Source: Porpolomopsis calyptriformis (taxonomy: Eukaryota > Basidiomycota > Agaricomycetes > Agaricales > Hygrophoraceae). From it: 64,000 nucleotides of DNA. The stretch lies in the NCBI GenBank assembly GCA_951640195.1, contig OX621164.1, positions 167,098 to 231,097 on the forward strand, read 5' to 3'. A program made the position numbers and the translations under genes. Each line of letters starts with the position of its first letter. Position 1 is the first letter of the stretch. The notes under the pieces were generated by a model. It searched no databases, was not told where the DNA came from, and saw only the letters and a program-made list of their open reading frames with translations. Positions 55,329 through 64,000 of this stretch are shown here, piece by piece.

Positions 55329-56725
55329 TCGACCATCGATAAAATCCATTTTGGCATCCGAGGCGGGGTTTTCATTCGCCGAGTTGTGCTCCTCTTTGGA
55401 AAGGAGGTTCTTCAACTCGTGTAACTCCGACGTGGTCATGTCGTAAAAGAGGGCGCGGATGTTCATGGCAGCCCTTTCTTTGGGACACTCCCGACGGAAA
55501 TGTCCTATCTCTCCACAGTTGAAGCACCAGTGGGCTTGACGTGTCTTGTCGACGTCCATGGGCTTTCCCTGACCACCGTGAATGATCCCGGTGGGGACTC
55601 AACGATCTTCAATGGGTTGGGCTTGAGGATGGGGGAAGGTCCGAGGCAGGAATCGTGAGGAAGAGTTGACCGGACGGCGAGCTTGCTCTTGTTGGCAATA
55701 ACGCTCGTGGAGCTGTCCAATGGCAATGACCTTTTCGATGTAGTTGGCCCATACCATGGGGAGGGGAGGGTTTAGGTACATTTGGCGAACGATGTCGCGA
55801 TGGATGTTCTTTTCGAAAATTCGGATTTTTTCTTTATCCTGGTCGAGACCAGCGAGTTTTGCCTTCATCTCGTACCTGACGAGGTATTCCACAATGAGTG
55901 ACGACCCTTGCGTCATGGTCTCAATCTCTTCTCGCGCGCACTGTTCTGAGGCGGTGTCCGTGAAAGCTCTGTCGAGACCGAGCTTGAAATCTACCCATTC
56001 AGGGAAGGGAATGGCGTTGCCTTGGGTGTCAGTCTGGTTGAGGAAGTCGTCGACGAATTGCTGGGCCCAGATAGAGGCAGTCCCTTCTTTCATATAAGAA
56101 AGAGTGACAAGGGCGTGGTCAGTCTTGTCGGTGATGCCACGACCGGCAAGGAAGATAATGACTTGTCGATACCAGTCTTTGTAGGTCTTCAGGTCACCAG
56201 TGAACGTACTGGGTTCGGCGAGCTTAACCTTGCTGGAGATGGTGGCAGCCATTGGAGGAGGAGCAGTAAGGGGACTGTTGGGTGGTGATGGAGAAGGAGA
56301 TGTGTGTGGGGTCGGATTCAATTCGGGATCCGTGTCGAGGATGAGAGGTAATGGCTCTCGAGAAGGACTTGGTTTTTTAGAGGAGAGAGAAGAAGAAGAA
56401 GAAGGAGGCAGGTCTGAAGGTTCGGGTTCTGGTTCAAATTCTATGGAAGAGATCCGTTGCTTTCCCTTGGAACTAGATTGGGGGAAAGATGGGTCAACCG
56501 GTGGAGGAGGGGTTCGTCGAGGTCTGAGACCTAGAAAGGAGAACGAGACGGGAGTCCGCGGTACGAAGGTTGAGGGCCCGGATTCAAGTGAGGAGATGGA
56601 GGGAAGAAGAGGGGGAAGAAGCTGCGATGAGAAGGGCGAGTGGATCTCGTGGTCCTCGGCGTCTTCAAACTCTTGTTCTTCTTCAGTTTCCGAAGCGCTG
56701 TAAGAGGGCCTTCGCGGCGGGCGAG
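55326..56725 (-). pseudogene. gag of gypsy C
   Basis: The frame is open from about 56725, with a Ser/Pro-rich N-terminal part (SASETEEEQEFEDAEDH). Capsid-like KLAEPSTFTGDLKTYKDWYR and the CCHC knuckle CFNCGEIGHFRREC near 55530-55490 follow. One TGA (CGA expected) lies near 55599. The gag TGA stop overlaps the pol ATG. The true start is unclear; an upstream ORF (57064-56735) may be a leader or a shifted part of gag. Confidence 0.8.
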
Positions 56726-56734
56726 ATGTGTTGA

Positions 56735-57064
56735 CTAATGATCAAGTACAAGATGGATTTCTCGTACGTCTTGCGTATCACGACGTCGAAAAATGTAAAC
56801 GACAGGGACAACGACTTGTTCTGTGAGGCGACGAGGGCGGTGAACGTAGAAATGAACTTGGAGATGGATGACCGGCTCTACTTCAAGGAGTGTGGTCGGG
56901 TTGGACGGATCTCCAATCGGGGAAGATGGAGCTGTATAAAAAGATTCCTCAGATGAGGATGACAAAGGAGACAAAGGTGGAGAAGGGGCGAGGTCGGAGT
57001 TGTAGAATTCGTCAGTCAACGGGTTGAGCTGTTCTGTAAGAGAATCGAGCTCTGTTGGTGACAA
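56735..57064 (-). CDS. ORF in the long leader of gypsy C
   Basis: 109 codons (MSPTELDSLTEQLNPLTDE...) lie between the 5' LTR and gag, Ser/Pro-rich in the middle. It may be the N-terminal part of gag displaced by a frameshift, or a leader peptide. There is no domain. Confidence 0.35.
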   Translation of the reverse strand: MSPTELDSLTEQLNPLTDEFYNSDLAPSPPLSPLSSSSEESFYTAPSSPIGDPSNPTTLLEVEPVIHLQVHFYVHRPRRLTEQVVVPVVYIFRRRDTQDVREIHLVLDH

Positions 57065-57375
57065 GTCTAATGCAGCAGCGGCAGTCAGACGTGCGTTGCT
57101 AATGAGCTCGGATGTCGAGGCCTGGTGTGGTTCAAGGTTAATAAGGGTGTAGGGCGGAGGCGGCGATGGAGAGCGCGAGGCCAGGGTGGTGGTCGAATCA
57201 GCTACCGTGCGGGGATGTCAGAGTCACCCGTGGTTCTCTGAACAAGAAAGGTTGGCTTTGCAGGGGGAGCTTGGGTTGGGATTCCAAGGCAACAACGACA
57301 GTCTTTGGAAAGACGGGCGGTGTCAGATGAATCTTGACCCAAGACTGTTGCGAATAAAAGCAGAGGGAAAGGAGT

Positions 57376-57387
57376 GAGTTTCGATCT
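57376..57387 (-). other. Primer binding site (self-primed type) of gypsy C
   Basis: Two bases from the 5' LTR the minus strand reads AGATCGAAACT. The complementary AGTTTCGATCT occurs in the LTR about 30 bases downstream of an ATAAATA TATA-like box (minus strand). The sequence is unrelated to the A, D and E primers, but the geometry is the same. Confidence 0.65.
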
Positions 57388-57389
57388 TC

Positions 57390-57887
57390 TGTTAAGGCGC
57401 AGTGATCTTTCGGTCGGCTTTTATGGGGTCAACGGATAGAACAGAGATCTCAGTCAAATGACTAAGAGGGGGTGTCTATGTTGAGATCGAAACTGAGGAT
57501 ACAATCTAGCTACGTGCTATTTATCCAACTACTGCAGGTGGCTGCACAACTGCGGATGGCTGTGCGACTGCGGATTGTATCATCATCGACCAATGGCAGA
57601 AGTCTCTCGATGTGACGTGACAGTCACAGGTCACAATGACAGAGAGAGACGATGGAGGAAAAGATAAGGAAAGGAGGGTGGTGGATAGGTGAGACAAGAT
57701 TAGGTAAGCTGTGAGATAAGATAAGATAAGGAAAAGGTGAAATTAAGGAAAGTGGACAGAGGTCCAATTGGTGGTGTCACGTGTCATGTCACGGTCACGG
57801 TGGTCGACGAATCGAGCATGACAGTCACAATGGTCACAGACAAGGACGAATGGTTGAAGAATGAAAAAGAATGAACGTATCGTAACA
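57390..57887 (-). repeat. 5' LTR of gypsy C
   Basis: 498 bp, followed by the GCTGA duplication (57888-57892). Confidence 0.97.
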
Positions 57888-58522
57888 GCTGATCCATTGT
57901 GCGTCAAGTGCATAATGGATAAGTGCAGGTGTTATTGGAAGGGGGAGACTTGGCTGGGAAAGAAGTACAAACCGCAGCCCAAGGCAGAGTTGAAGGGTGT
58001 GAACAAGTCGGCGATGGCGGAAGAATTGTCGAAGGGGGTTCAGAAATTGGCAAGGGCCATGTCTCATAAGTAACTCTTTTTCTATCATTTGTTTTTTCTT
58101 TTTAATCTCTTCTTTTTATAAGTCCAGTTGTCTATATCGACAAGACGCCGCCTTTCGAAGAGGAGACAGTGGGCGAGAGTTTGAAGGAAATGATGCGGCC
58201 GATTGCAGGTCAGAAAGGGAAGGCAAAGGTGAAGGCAGCCAATGAAGAGAAATTGCGAGAGGTGTTGGCGGTGATCGCGGAGGAGAAAGCGCGTGTAAAG
58301 GCACAAATTGTCATTCTCGAAGAGATTTTGAGGGGTTTAGAAGAGAAGGAAGAGGAAATGGTCTTGGACCAATTGTAGATTTACTTGTCTTGTATAATTT
58401 TTGTAGCCTTTTTAGTCTTTTTCTTTTTAAAAATTGTATTTCTATTTCTAAAAAAATAAAAGAAAGACTTTGGAATGAAAAAAAAGTGCATAGCGATGCG
58501 TTATGGCAGGTTACAAGTCCTC

Positions 58523-60415
58523 AATCGCAACACTATTGAGTGGTTCACTAGCTAGTGAACATTCCATCTCTCTAAGTTGTGAAGTCGATATGTTGAGGAA
58601 TCATTCGGGAATTGCGATCGATCTTCGAGTGAAGTATGGGATGACTCTAAACACAGCAATTGGATAGTGTAAGACAGATCTGTCGAGCTCTGCAATGATA
58701 TAAGCTTTTTCTAGGTTTTGAGATATCACAACTAGGGGTCCTAGGTATCGAGGATGCATCTTCCAATTAAGAGACTTCTCAATTTTCATGTTCCAAATGA
58801 GTATGAGATTGCCAGTTTTGAAGTTGTAGTCACGAATGGTTTTCTCATGTCTCTTTTTGAATTGAACAGTAGATTGTAGACGAGCAGTGAGAACCTTCGA
58901 TCGAAGTTGCTCTAAGTCAGTGTCTCATTTCTGTAGAGCAATTGCGCATTGCGAAATTAGATCAGTTGTTGAGAGAACCAAATCTGGAGCAGGAAGGAGA
59001 TATGTTGCTTTAGAAATATCTAAAGGAAGCAATAGCTGTGATCCAGTGACAGCGAAATAGGGTGAGCATCCCAATCGCTTTCGGGTAGTGACGCGCTCAG
59101 CCCAGAAGACAGAGTAGGCTCCTATCGACTATTGTTTCTGATTGCCATCAACAGCTTTGAATAGCGATTGTCATATGTTGAAGTGAGATCATTTGACTAT
59201 CCCATTCGCTCAGGAGTTGTATCTACTGATGTGAATGTGGTTGATCTGATAGCGCTTGGCGAGGTAATCTATGGCTCCTAAGAAAGCTGTTCCATTGTCC
59301 ATGACGATTTCTTGAAGAGAGCCCCAGCGACAGATTATATCCTCGAAGATCCATTCGCCAATCAATTTCACTGTTTCCAAATGAAGCATTTGAAATTTGG
59401 GATAGTGGGTGAGGGAGCATTGCCCTTGGACTATATATCAAAAAGGACCAGATTGGGGCATGTGCATCGTGTCGACATAGATTTTGGTGAACAGGGGAGC
59501 TGGCATGGAGACAGTTGGAGGGATGAGGGCTTGCGTGGTTTGATGAACCTAACAGGTATGACATGTCCGAATGAACCAGACTATGTTGGGGGCCATATAA
59601 GGCCCCCAGAAATGTTCAGAAATGATTGATCAGGTAGCAAAGATAGCCTTGTAGCCTGTTCAATCATGAAGTTCCATCATGATTGCTAATTGGCGATCTG
59701 GATCGATGAGTAATTTATGACCTCCTTGTCTATCTTTTTGCCATAGTTGGTCATTGTCAATAAAGAACTCTTCACAGTATTGTATAAAACTCGCGTAGTC
59801 ATTGTCAGACATGTTGCTCAGTTGTTCGAGATCTGAGAGCCATTTTTGAATGGAGATAAGTCATTGATCATCTTGCTGAGCTGCTTCCGATCGCAGAATG
59901 ATGTTGTAGGAATCTATACATGGGTGGATAGAATCCTCCTCCTCCTCACTGAAATGTTTACTCTGCAAGTAAACTGAGGTGGGCATTCAGAGGGTTTTCG
60001 TTCAGGGCACAGGCGAATCGTTGATATGGTGTATTAATCTGTGGACGTGATTGATCCAATCGTCAAAGTCTTTATCGGTCAGCTCTTTGTCATCTTGGTC
60101 ATCAGGCTGTCGGGGACATCAAGAGAGACTATCGGGACCATAGTTCAAACTAGCGACATGCATCAAGGTAAAATGGAATGTTAGGATCACTACAATCCAT
60201 CTGTTAATACTAGCTTGAGGCATGATGTCTGGGTTCACTAGCATTCCCTTGATATAGCAGGTGTCGACTTCTATAATGAGGTTCCGAATGCCAATGAGGT
60301 AGAGTCAGAGCAATCACAAAGCTTGATAGAGACTGTAGATTTCAAGTTTTAGTTGAGAGAACCTTCTTTCTCAATTGTTCAGTGTGATTGAACTGAATCA
60401 ATTATAGTACCATTT
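58523..60415 (-). pseudogene. Gypsy F pol: RNase H end, integrase and tail
   Basis: From the right: YYNRFSSITLN and ERRFSQLKLEIYSLYQAL (RNase H), VDTCYIKGMLVNPDIMPQAS, then the linker SKHFSEEEEDSIHP near 59950. The integrase has EHFWGPYMAPNIVWFIRTCHTC-type spacing near 59600 and IVMDNGTAFLGAIDYLAKRY near 59280. The tail is MHPRYLGPLVVISQN and FRVIPYF. Many stops are present. It continues into 42284-42314 across cassette H. Confidence 0.8.
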
Positions 60416-61444
60416 CTTCAGGTATCATGATCCCAAACTGATTTGGTATCAAACTTAACTAAAGATCATGCATTCAGCAAGTAGCATCCATAGCTCAAAT
60501 ATCCTTTATCTTATCTTATCTTATCTTATCTTAGATAAGATATCACTGTCCCTCACATATTATCTTATCTCAGATAAGATACACTACTATCTTTACCTAT
60601 GCTATCTTATCATGGACAATAGCATTCTTCCCCATTGTTCTCTGAGTCAGAATAACTCATATCCCATTTGTCTATTGTTCTGTCATCACTCCATTGTTCT
60701 CTGAGTCACTATGACTCATATTAATCCCCTCCATTGTTCTCCTCATTGTCTGACTCATAGTGAGTCACAATTCAAACTCCTCATTGTTCTTTTATCCATT
60801 GTTCTTATTTCCTATTGTTCTCATTGCCCATTGTTCTCAAACATATATAAAGGGCCCCCTTTTCACCAGTGAGGAGTTCAGTTCACATACAGTTCACTTT
60901 TACCCCACTTTATCCCCCCTCCCCCCCCCCCACTCTCCCCTTTCCCTTGAACTCACCCCTAGTACTCAGTACCTAGTACTACCTCTTATTGATACTACTT
61001 GTCTGTAGTTAATACATCCAATCTAGTCTAGTCTATTAAGCTTATACCCTGTGTGATTTCACCTAAGCCCTCTTACGTTAAGAACCAACTTAGGAATTAC
61101 CCCTTGACATTTTCTGTAAGTTGAAGATAGCTATCGTGGACTATCTTATCTTACTTCAGCCCCTGCTTATTCATCACATTCTCTAAGTCTCAGTCCTTAT
61201 TGGAGAGACCTCACTGTGATATGTATTCTTCTAAGTCAGCTGTTGACTTCACTCTTATTCTCCCAGTCAATACTATCCATTGAGTTTGGATAGCCTGCTC
61301 ATCTGTACATCCTAGCCAAGGATTACTCAAGCCCCATCAAAGGAGGAAGTGACCATTACTCAATCAATTCACATCTCCCCTGAACAACTAGGACTTACTT
61401 GATTAACATACAACTCTAGTAGTTCTAGAAGTGAAGTATATATA
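60416..61444 (+). mobile_element. About 1-kb insertion in gypsy F RNase H, promoter-rich
   Basis: RNase H sequence reads CQCDPDNPYQ to the right and KKWYYNRFSSITL to the left, with about 1 kb between. The ends are not fixed: TTCA on both sides is a possible duplication, and CAGGT/ACCTG occur near the edges. It contains a TATCT repeat near 60500, a dense promoter array and a TATA box. No protein is supported. It could be a solo LTR of an unknown family. Confidence 0.5.
60605..60870 (+). promoter_or_regulatory. Promoter array: ATTGTTCT repeats, TGACTCA sites, TATA box
   Basis: Eight ATTGTTCT copies and five TGACTCA/TGAGTCA sites are packed within about 240 bases upstream of CATATATAAAGGG (near 60845). 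ATTGTT is the core recognised by HMG-box factors, TGACTCA by AP-1/Gcn4-type bZIP factors. Binding is inference. Confidence 0.55.
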
Positions 61445-63052
61445 TTTCACCTGATATGGGTTGTCGGGATCACATTGGCACAAGTGAAAGCCAACAGCAA
61501 TATAGGAGGTGTCGACGGCGAGTATGACAGGGGCATCAGAAGTATAATCAAGAACTCATAGAGTGGGTGATTCAAGAAGGGCTTGTTTTAAGTCCTCTTG
61601 AGCGGCGAGCTGATTGGGACCAAATTTGAAGGGCATATCCTTCCTAGTGAGCTTGACTAGGTGGTGCGCTCAGTGCGCAAAGTTGCAAATGAATATTCAA
61701 ATGATGCCAATAGTGCCAAGGAAGGCTCAAACTTCGGAGAGGTCTTTACAAGGACTCCAGTTTTAGATCGCAGATACACGCAATTTGTTGGGCAGTCATC
61801 CTAAGTGAGTACATCGGTGTCTGAGAATGGTGGTTTCTTCTGCACACAAGAACAATTTATAGCCTGACATGGTTCCACCACAATATTTCATTCACTGGAC
61901 TCTTCGATTGAGATTCCTGAAGTGTTCCCATACAAATTGTCAAATTCCATCATTCTCTGGAATCATTTCATAGGATCCATCAGGTAGTACATATTGAGTC
62001 GTGGAACCCTTCACAGGGATATCATTGATATAGGGGATTGTAAACTCAGGAATCTCTGGTTGGAGAATATAGGTAACGTTGTCGTAAAAAACTGGTACAG
62101 AATTTGTCCATCCCATGGGTAGGGTAACTAGTCGATGAGCCCCATAGGGTGTTTGGAATGTGGTTAGATCGCGAGATGAAGGTGCAATCACTCATTCATC
62201 ATATCCGACGTAAAGATCAAACATAGTGCTGCAGGATCATCCGCCGAACTGTTCAGCCAAGTGTTCGGGGATTGGCGTGACTCCTGAATATTGAATCATA
62301 ACTTGATTGAGTGGTTCAAGACTATGAACAATTCTAAGTTCTTTCCCTCCTTTCTTTAGAACAGTGAACCATCGCAATCAGTAGGAGAAGTTTGAGGGTT
62401 CATAGACATCAGCATCAATTTTTCGCTGGATAACTTTACATACTTCATGGTAGATCCCTGGGGGAATTGGAATATTCTTTTGCACCCAAGGTGTATGTGG
62501 TATGACTAGAAGGTCGATGGGAGGGAAAAAGTCAGATCTGAAACATTCTCATTCAGAGTCATTCCAGGTGAAGGCGAGATCTTGCTTTCTCATGAAATTA
62601 TGAAGGAGGGCCCTTTCCTGAGGCTAAAGGAAATCTCTGGGGTAAGCTTTATTGAAAAGCTCCATTTGTTTGATCATATATCATTTAGTTGGAGTAAACA
62701 TTGGGGGGTTCGGGTCAAGTGTTGGTATGTCCATGAGTGGATTGCCAAGGATTTTTCAAATGATTTGGAACTTGTTGAGGAGTTCAGCTACTACAGAGCA
62801 AACTTTCTTTGAGACAGGTTTGTATTTCTTTTTCAATGCGAGGAAGGTTGCAATTTCCATCGATCAATTGAGATGGTTGGAATTGGAAGGTTGATCACTA
62901 GTTAATCAAGATTTAGAGATTAGGTCAGGAAGGTTACAAGTGGATAAATAGGCATGGGAAACTGTTGAAACTTTATTTGTTGCGCATAGAGGCGCACAGG
63001 AATTGATAGATAGCATAGATGTAGCATGGTCATAATCTAGAATTATTGCGAT
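61445..63052 (-). pseudogene. Gypsy F pol: RT and RNase H start
   Basis: RT reads IDADVYEPSNFSY, LRIVHSLEPLNQ, then TTFQTPYGAHRLVTLPMGWT and IPYINDIPVKGS (62191-62010), NRRVQRMKYCGGT, and the connection/RNase H AVDTSYIAVGFHLCQCDPDN near 61480. Frameshifts and stops are common. The 62250-63052 part is mostly unrecognisable linker. Confidence 0.8.
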
Positions 63053-63420
63053 TGTCACGGATACTTTTTCCTTTTTCCTTTTAGTCATACTTGATTAGTC
63101 TCTGTTCCATTTACCCTTCCGCTTTACCGCTTTATATATAGAGACTGATCACATGTACCTTCTTTCCGACTCTTCCCAAGTCACATTCCATTTCCATTAT
63201 TCTTTTCGTGACTCTTCACTAGTCACATTCTGTTTTCCACTTTGTAATTGTCTATACGACTGACTCATGCTGACTCAGGTAGTTAGTATATAAGGCCTGA
63301 CCTCTAGTCAGTAGGTTAAGTTCAATTCCTAGTTAGCTCCCTCACTCTTTAGTTGAATTCCAATTCCTTATCAGCCCCTCCAATGCGAGAAGTAAAACCT
63401 TCGACTACTGAATCATAACA
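63053..63420 (+). repeat. Solo LTR G (TGTCACGG family, related to D/E)
   Basis: 368 bp, TGTCACGGATAC to GAATCATAACA, with perfect GCGAT duplications (63048-63052, 63421-63425). Two adjacent TGACTCA sites (near 63275) precede TATATAAGG (near 63297). Confidence 0.93.
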
Positions 63421-63442
63421 GCGATCTCTCCTTGATCAGGAA

Positions 63443-63859
63443 TCAAATCCTCAATGAGCAAAAATCTGAACAATGCTTCGGTAGTCCTTGTGGAACCATC
63501 AGAATCATGACAGTCCTTCTGCTATTTGGATCGCAAATAGTAATCATCTGGTTTTCATTGGTGAAATTCTTGATGAGGCTTTGAGCTAACACGTCAAACA
63601 GTCTTCCAAGCAGGATATCGTAGGCGGGAGCGCGAATGACATGGATCTGAAGGTAGAGGGTTATGTCACTAATCTGACAGGGGACATTCCTTGTGAGACC
63701 TAAGGATTGGTCTATTTCACCGTTGGCCAATTGCATGTTGAGTTGGATAGTCAGGTCATAGATTAGTCCTAGGTCATGGCAAATGGCTTCAGACATAGTG
63801 ATAATCTGAGATCCGGGATTGATGATACATTTGATCATTTCTTTATGATCGATCAACAT
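63443..63859 (-). pseudogene. Gypsy F aspartic protease region
   Basis: 138 open codons. CIINPGSQIITMSEAICHDL is the active-site region with Asn where Asp is usual (DPGSQ in the family), followed by PAYDILLGRLFDVL, the flap/LLG motif of retroviral-type proteases. The Asp-to-Asn change alone would inactivate it. Upstream gag lies partly outside the window. Confidence 0.8.
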
Positions 63860-64000
63860 GATGATCGATCAGAAAGCATGTAATTCCTTTGCGACGGTAA
63901 TGGTGTGAGGAGTTTCATTAGATGAGAGGGTGTTCAGATACGATTCATAGGGGTCAGGAAAGGTGATGGAACAATTGTCATTGTCACAATAGGGAAGAGC

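Larger units (their letters stand above)
50443..57887 (-). mobile_element. Gypsy C: young chromodomain Ty3/gypsy
   Basis: The two 498-bp LTRs differ at five positions by eye (four are CpG transitions). The target duplication is GCTGA (50438-50442, 57888-57892). It has a long leader, gag, overlapping pol with chromodomain and a C-terminal extension. Only two or three stops interrupt the genes, so it is the youngest insertion in the window. It splits the Cys-cluster exon of the cassette H gene. Confidence 0.97.
49402..58378 (+). pseudogene. Cassette H gene: coiled-coil, Cys-cluster protein, split by gypsy C
   Basis: Exon 1 is 49402-49524 (MSKNVITIAKQKISDQ), followed by an intron with GTAAGT...CTTAG. 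Exon 2 (49575 to about 50333) encodes a long charged Glu/Arg coiled coil. Exon 3 (50407-50442, then 57893-58069 after gypsy C) encodes CLISPADPLCVKCIMDKCRC, a Cys cluster. Exon 4 is 58123-58378 (KTPPFEEETVGES, ending LVLDQL). Removing gypsy C and one GCTGA keeps the Cys cluster in frame. Five in-frame stops in exon 2 (TAG/TGA, the coiled-coil part) and an exon 2-3 phase mismatch show decay. AATAAA lies near 58455. The function is unknown; the Cys cluster is zinc-finger-like. Confidence 0.65.
42315..58516 (+). mobile_element. Gene-bearing cassette H inserted in gypsy F
   Basis: Flanked by GTCCTC (42309-42314 and 58517-58522). Removing it restores the pol tail of gypsy F in frame. It begins TGTCAATCACGTG, ends GGTTACAA and carries one multi-exon gene with its own TATA (TTTATAAG near 42351). 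Without gypsies B and C it is about 1.8 kb, close to cassette K (1.7 kb), and both start TGTCA. It has no transposase and no LTRs. Whether K and H are one family is inference. Confidence 0.6.
41648..64000 (-). mobile_element. Gypsy F: large decayed gypsy element, host of nested insertions
   Basis: The minus-strand pol can be followed from the protease at 63859 through RT (62200-61450), RNase H (60415-60150), integrase and tail (59900-58523), to the last residues and LTR at 42314-41648. Insertions are solo LTR G, a 1-kb unit, and cassette H with gypsies B and C. Across H the frame reads NSVAIEDSQHFSEEEMIQP when H is removed. The 5' LTR lies right of the window. The pol type is the abundant Agaricomycete gypsy with LPMGWTNSV and YINDIPVKG motifs. 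Confidence 0.82.

Noticed and set aside
56200..56703. 167-codon + ORF rich in Gly/Glu
   Set aside because: Antisense to the Ser/Pro-rich part of gypsy C gag.

Overview
The window looks like a filamentous fungus, most likely a mushroom-forming basidiomycete (Agaricomycetes). The single-copy genes are dense with 50-60 bp introns. Its mobile elements (chromodomain Ty3/gypsy, copia, a CENP-B/pogo DDE transposon, a Helitron) match families common in Agaricomycetes. All assignments come from reading the sequence; no database was searched.

Layout. (1) 1-20594 is one decayed Helitron (Rep plus PIF1-type helicase, + strand) cut into six coding pieces. The insertions are gypsy A (1390-8367), gypsy D (9303-16068), a gene-carrying cassette K (16690-18396), a solo LTR (19059-19469) and a second solo LTR (19652-20335) that holds a third solo LTR (19816-20174). 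For nearly every insertion I can see a 5-bp target duplication, and removing the insertion rejoins the helicase reading frame. (2) 20595-28015 is a pogo-like transposon (minus strand) containing a copia element (21661-26134), a 208-bp LTR-like insertion and a foldback MITE (27325-27590) in its helix-turn-helix region. (3) 28016-37135 is the single-copy island: a membrane protein with a PPPY tail, a small hypothetical gene, a heterotrimeric G-protein alpha subunit and the ribosome-biogenesis WD40 protein Utp18. (4) 37136-41647 holds an orphan ORF, a truncated gypsy (E) fused to a TPR-repeat fragment, and empty sequence. (5) 41648-64000 is one large decayed gypsy element (F, minus strand, running off the right edge). 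It contains a second gene cassette H (42315-58516), itself split by gypsy B (42397-49343) and gypsy C (50443-57887), plus a 1-kb insertion and a solo LTR.

How the parts relate. The chromodomain gypsy elements mostly sit inside other transposons, as expected if chromodomain integrases favour heterochromatin. By-eye LTR divergence orders the insertions: C youngest (5/498), B (about 5/340), A (about 12/359), D and copia (about 5%). Nearly all differences are transitions, and many in-frame stops are CGA to TGA changes.

Most interesting signals: a self-primer in four LTR elements whose LTR and primer-site sequences covary between families; a probable 1-nucleotide exon in the G-alpha gene; two independent 1.7-1.8 kb intron-bearing gene cassettes with 5-6 bp target duplications; GGGTTTT frameshift sites at gag ends; and TGACTCA sites upstream of TATA boxes in otherwise different LTRs.
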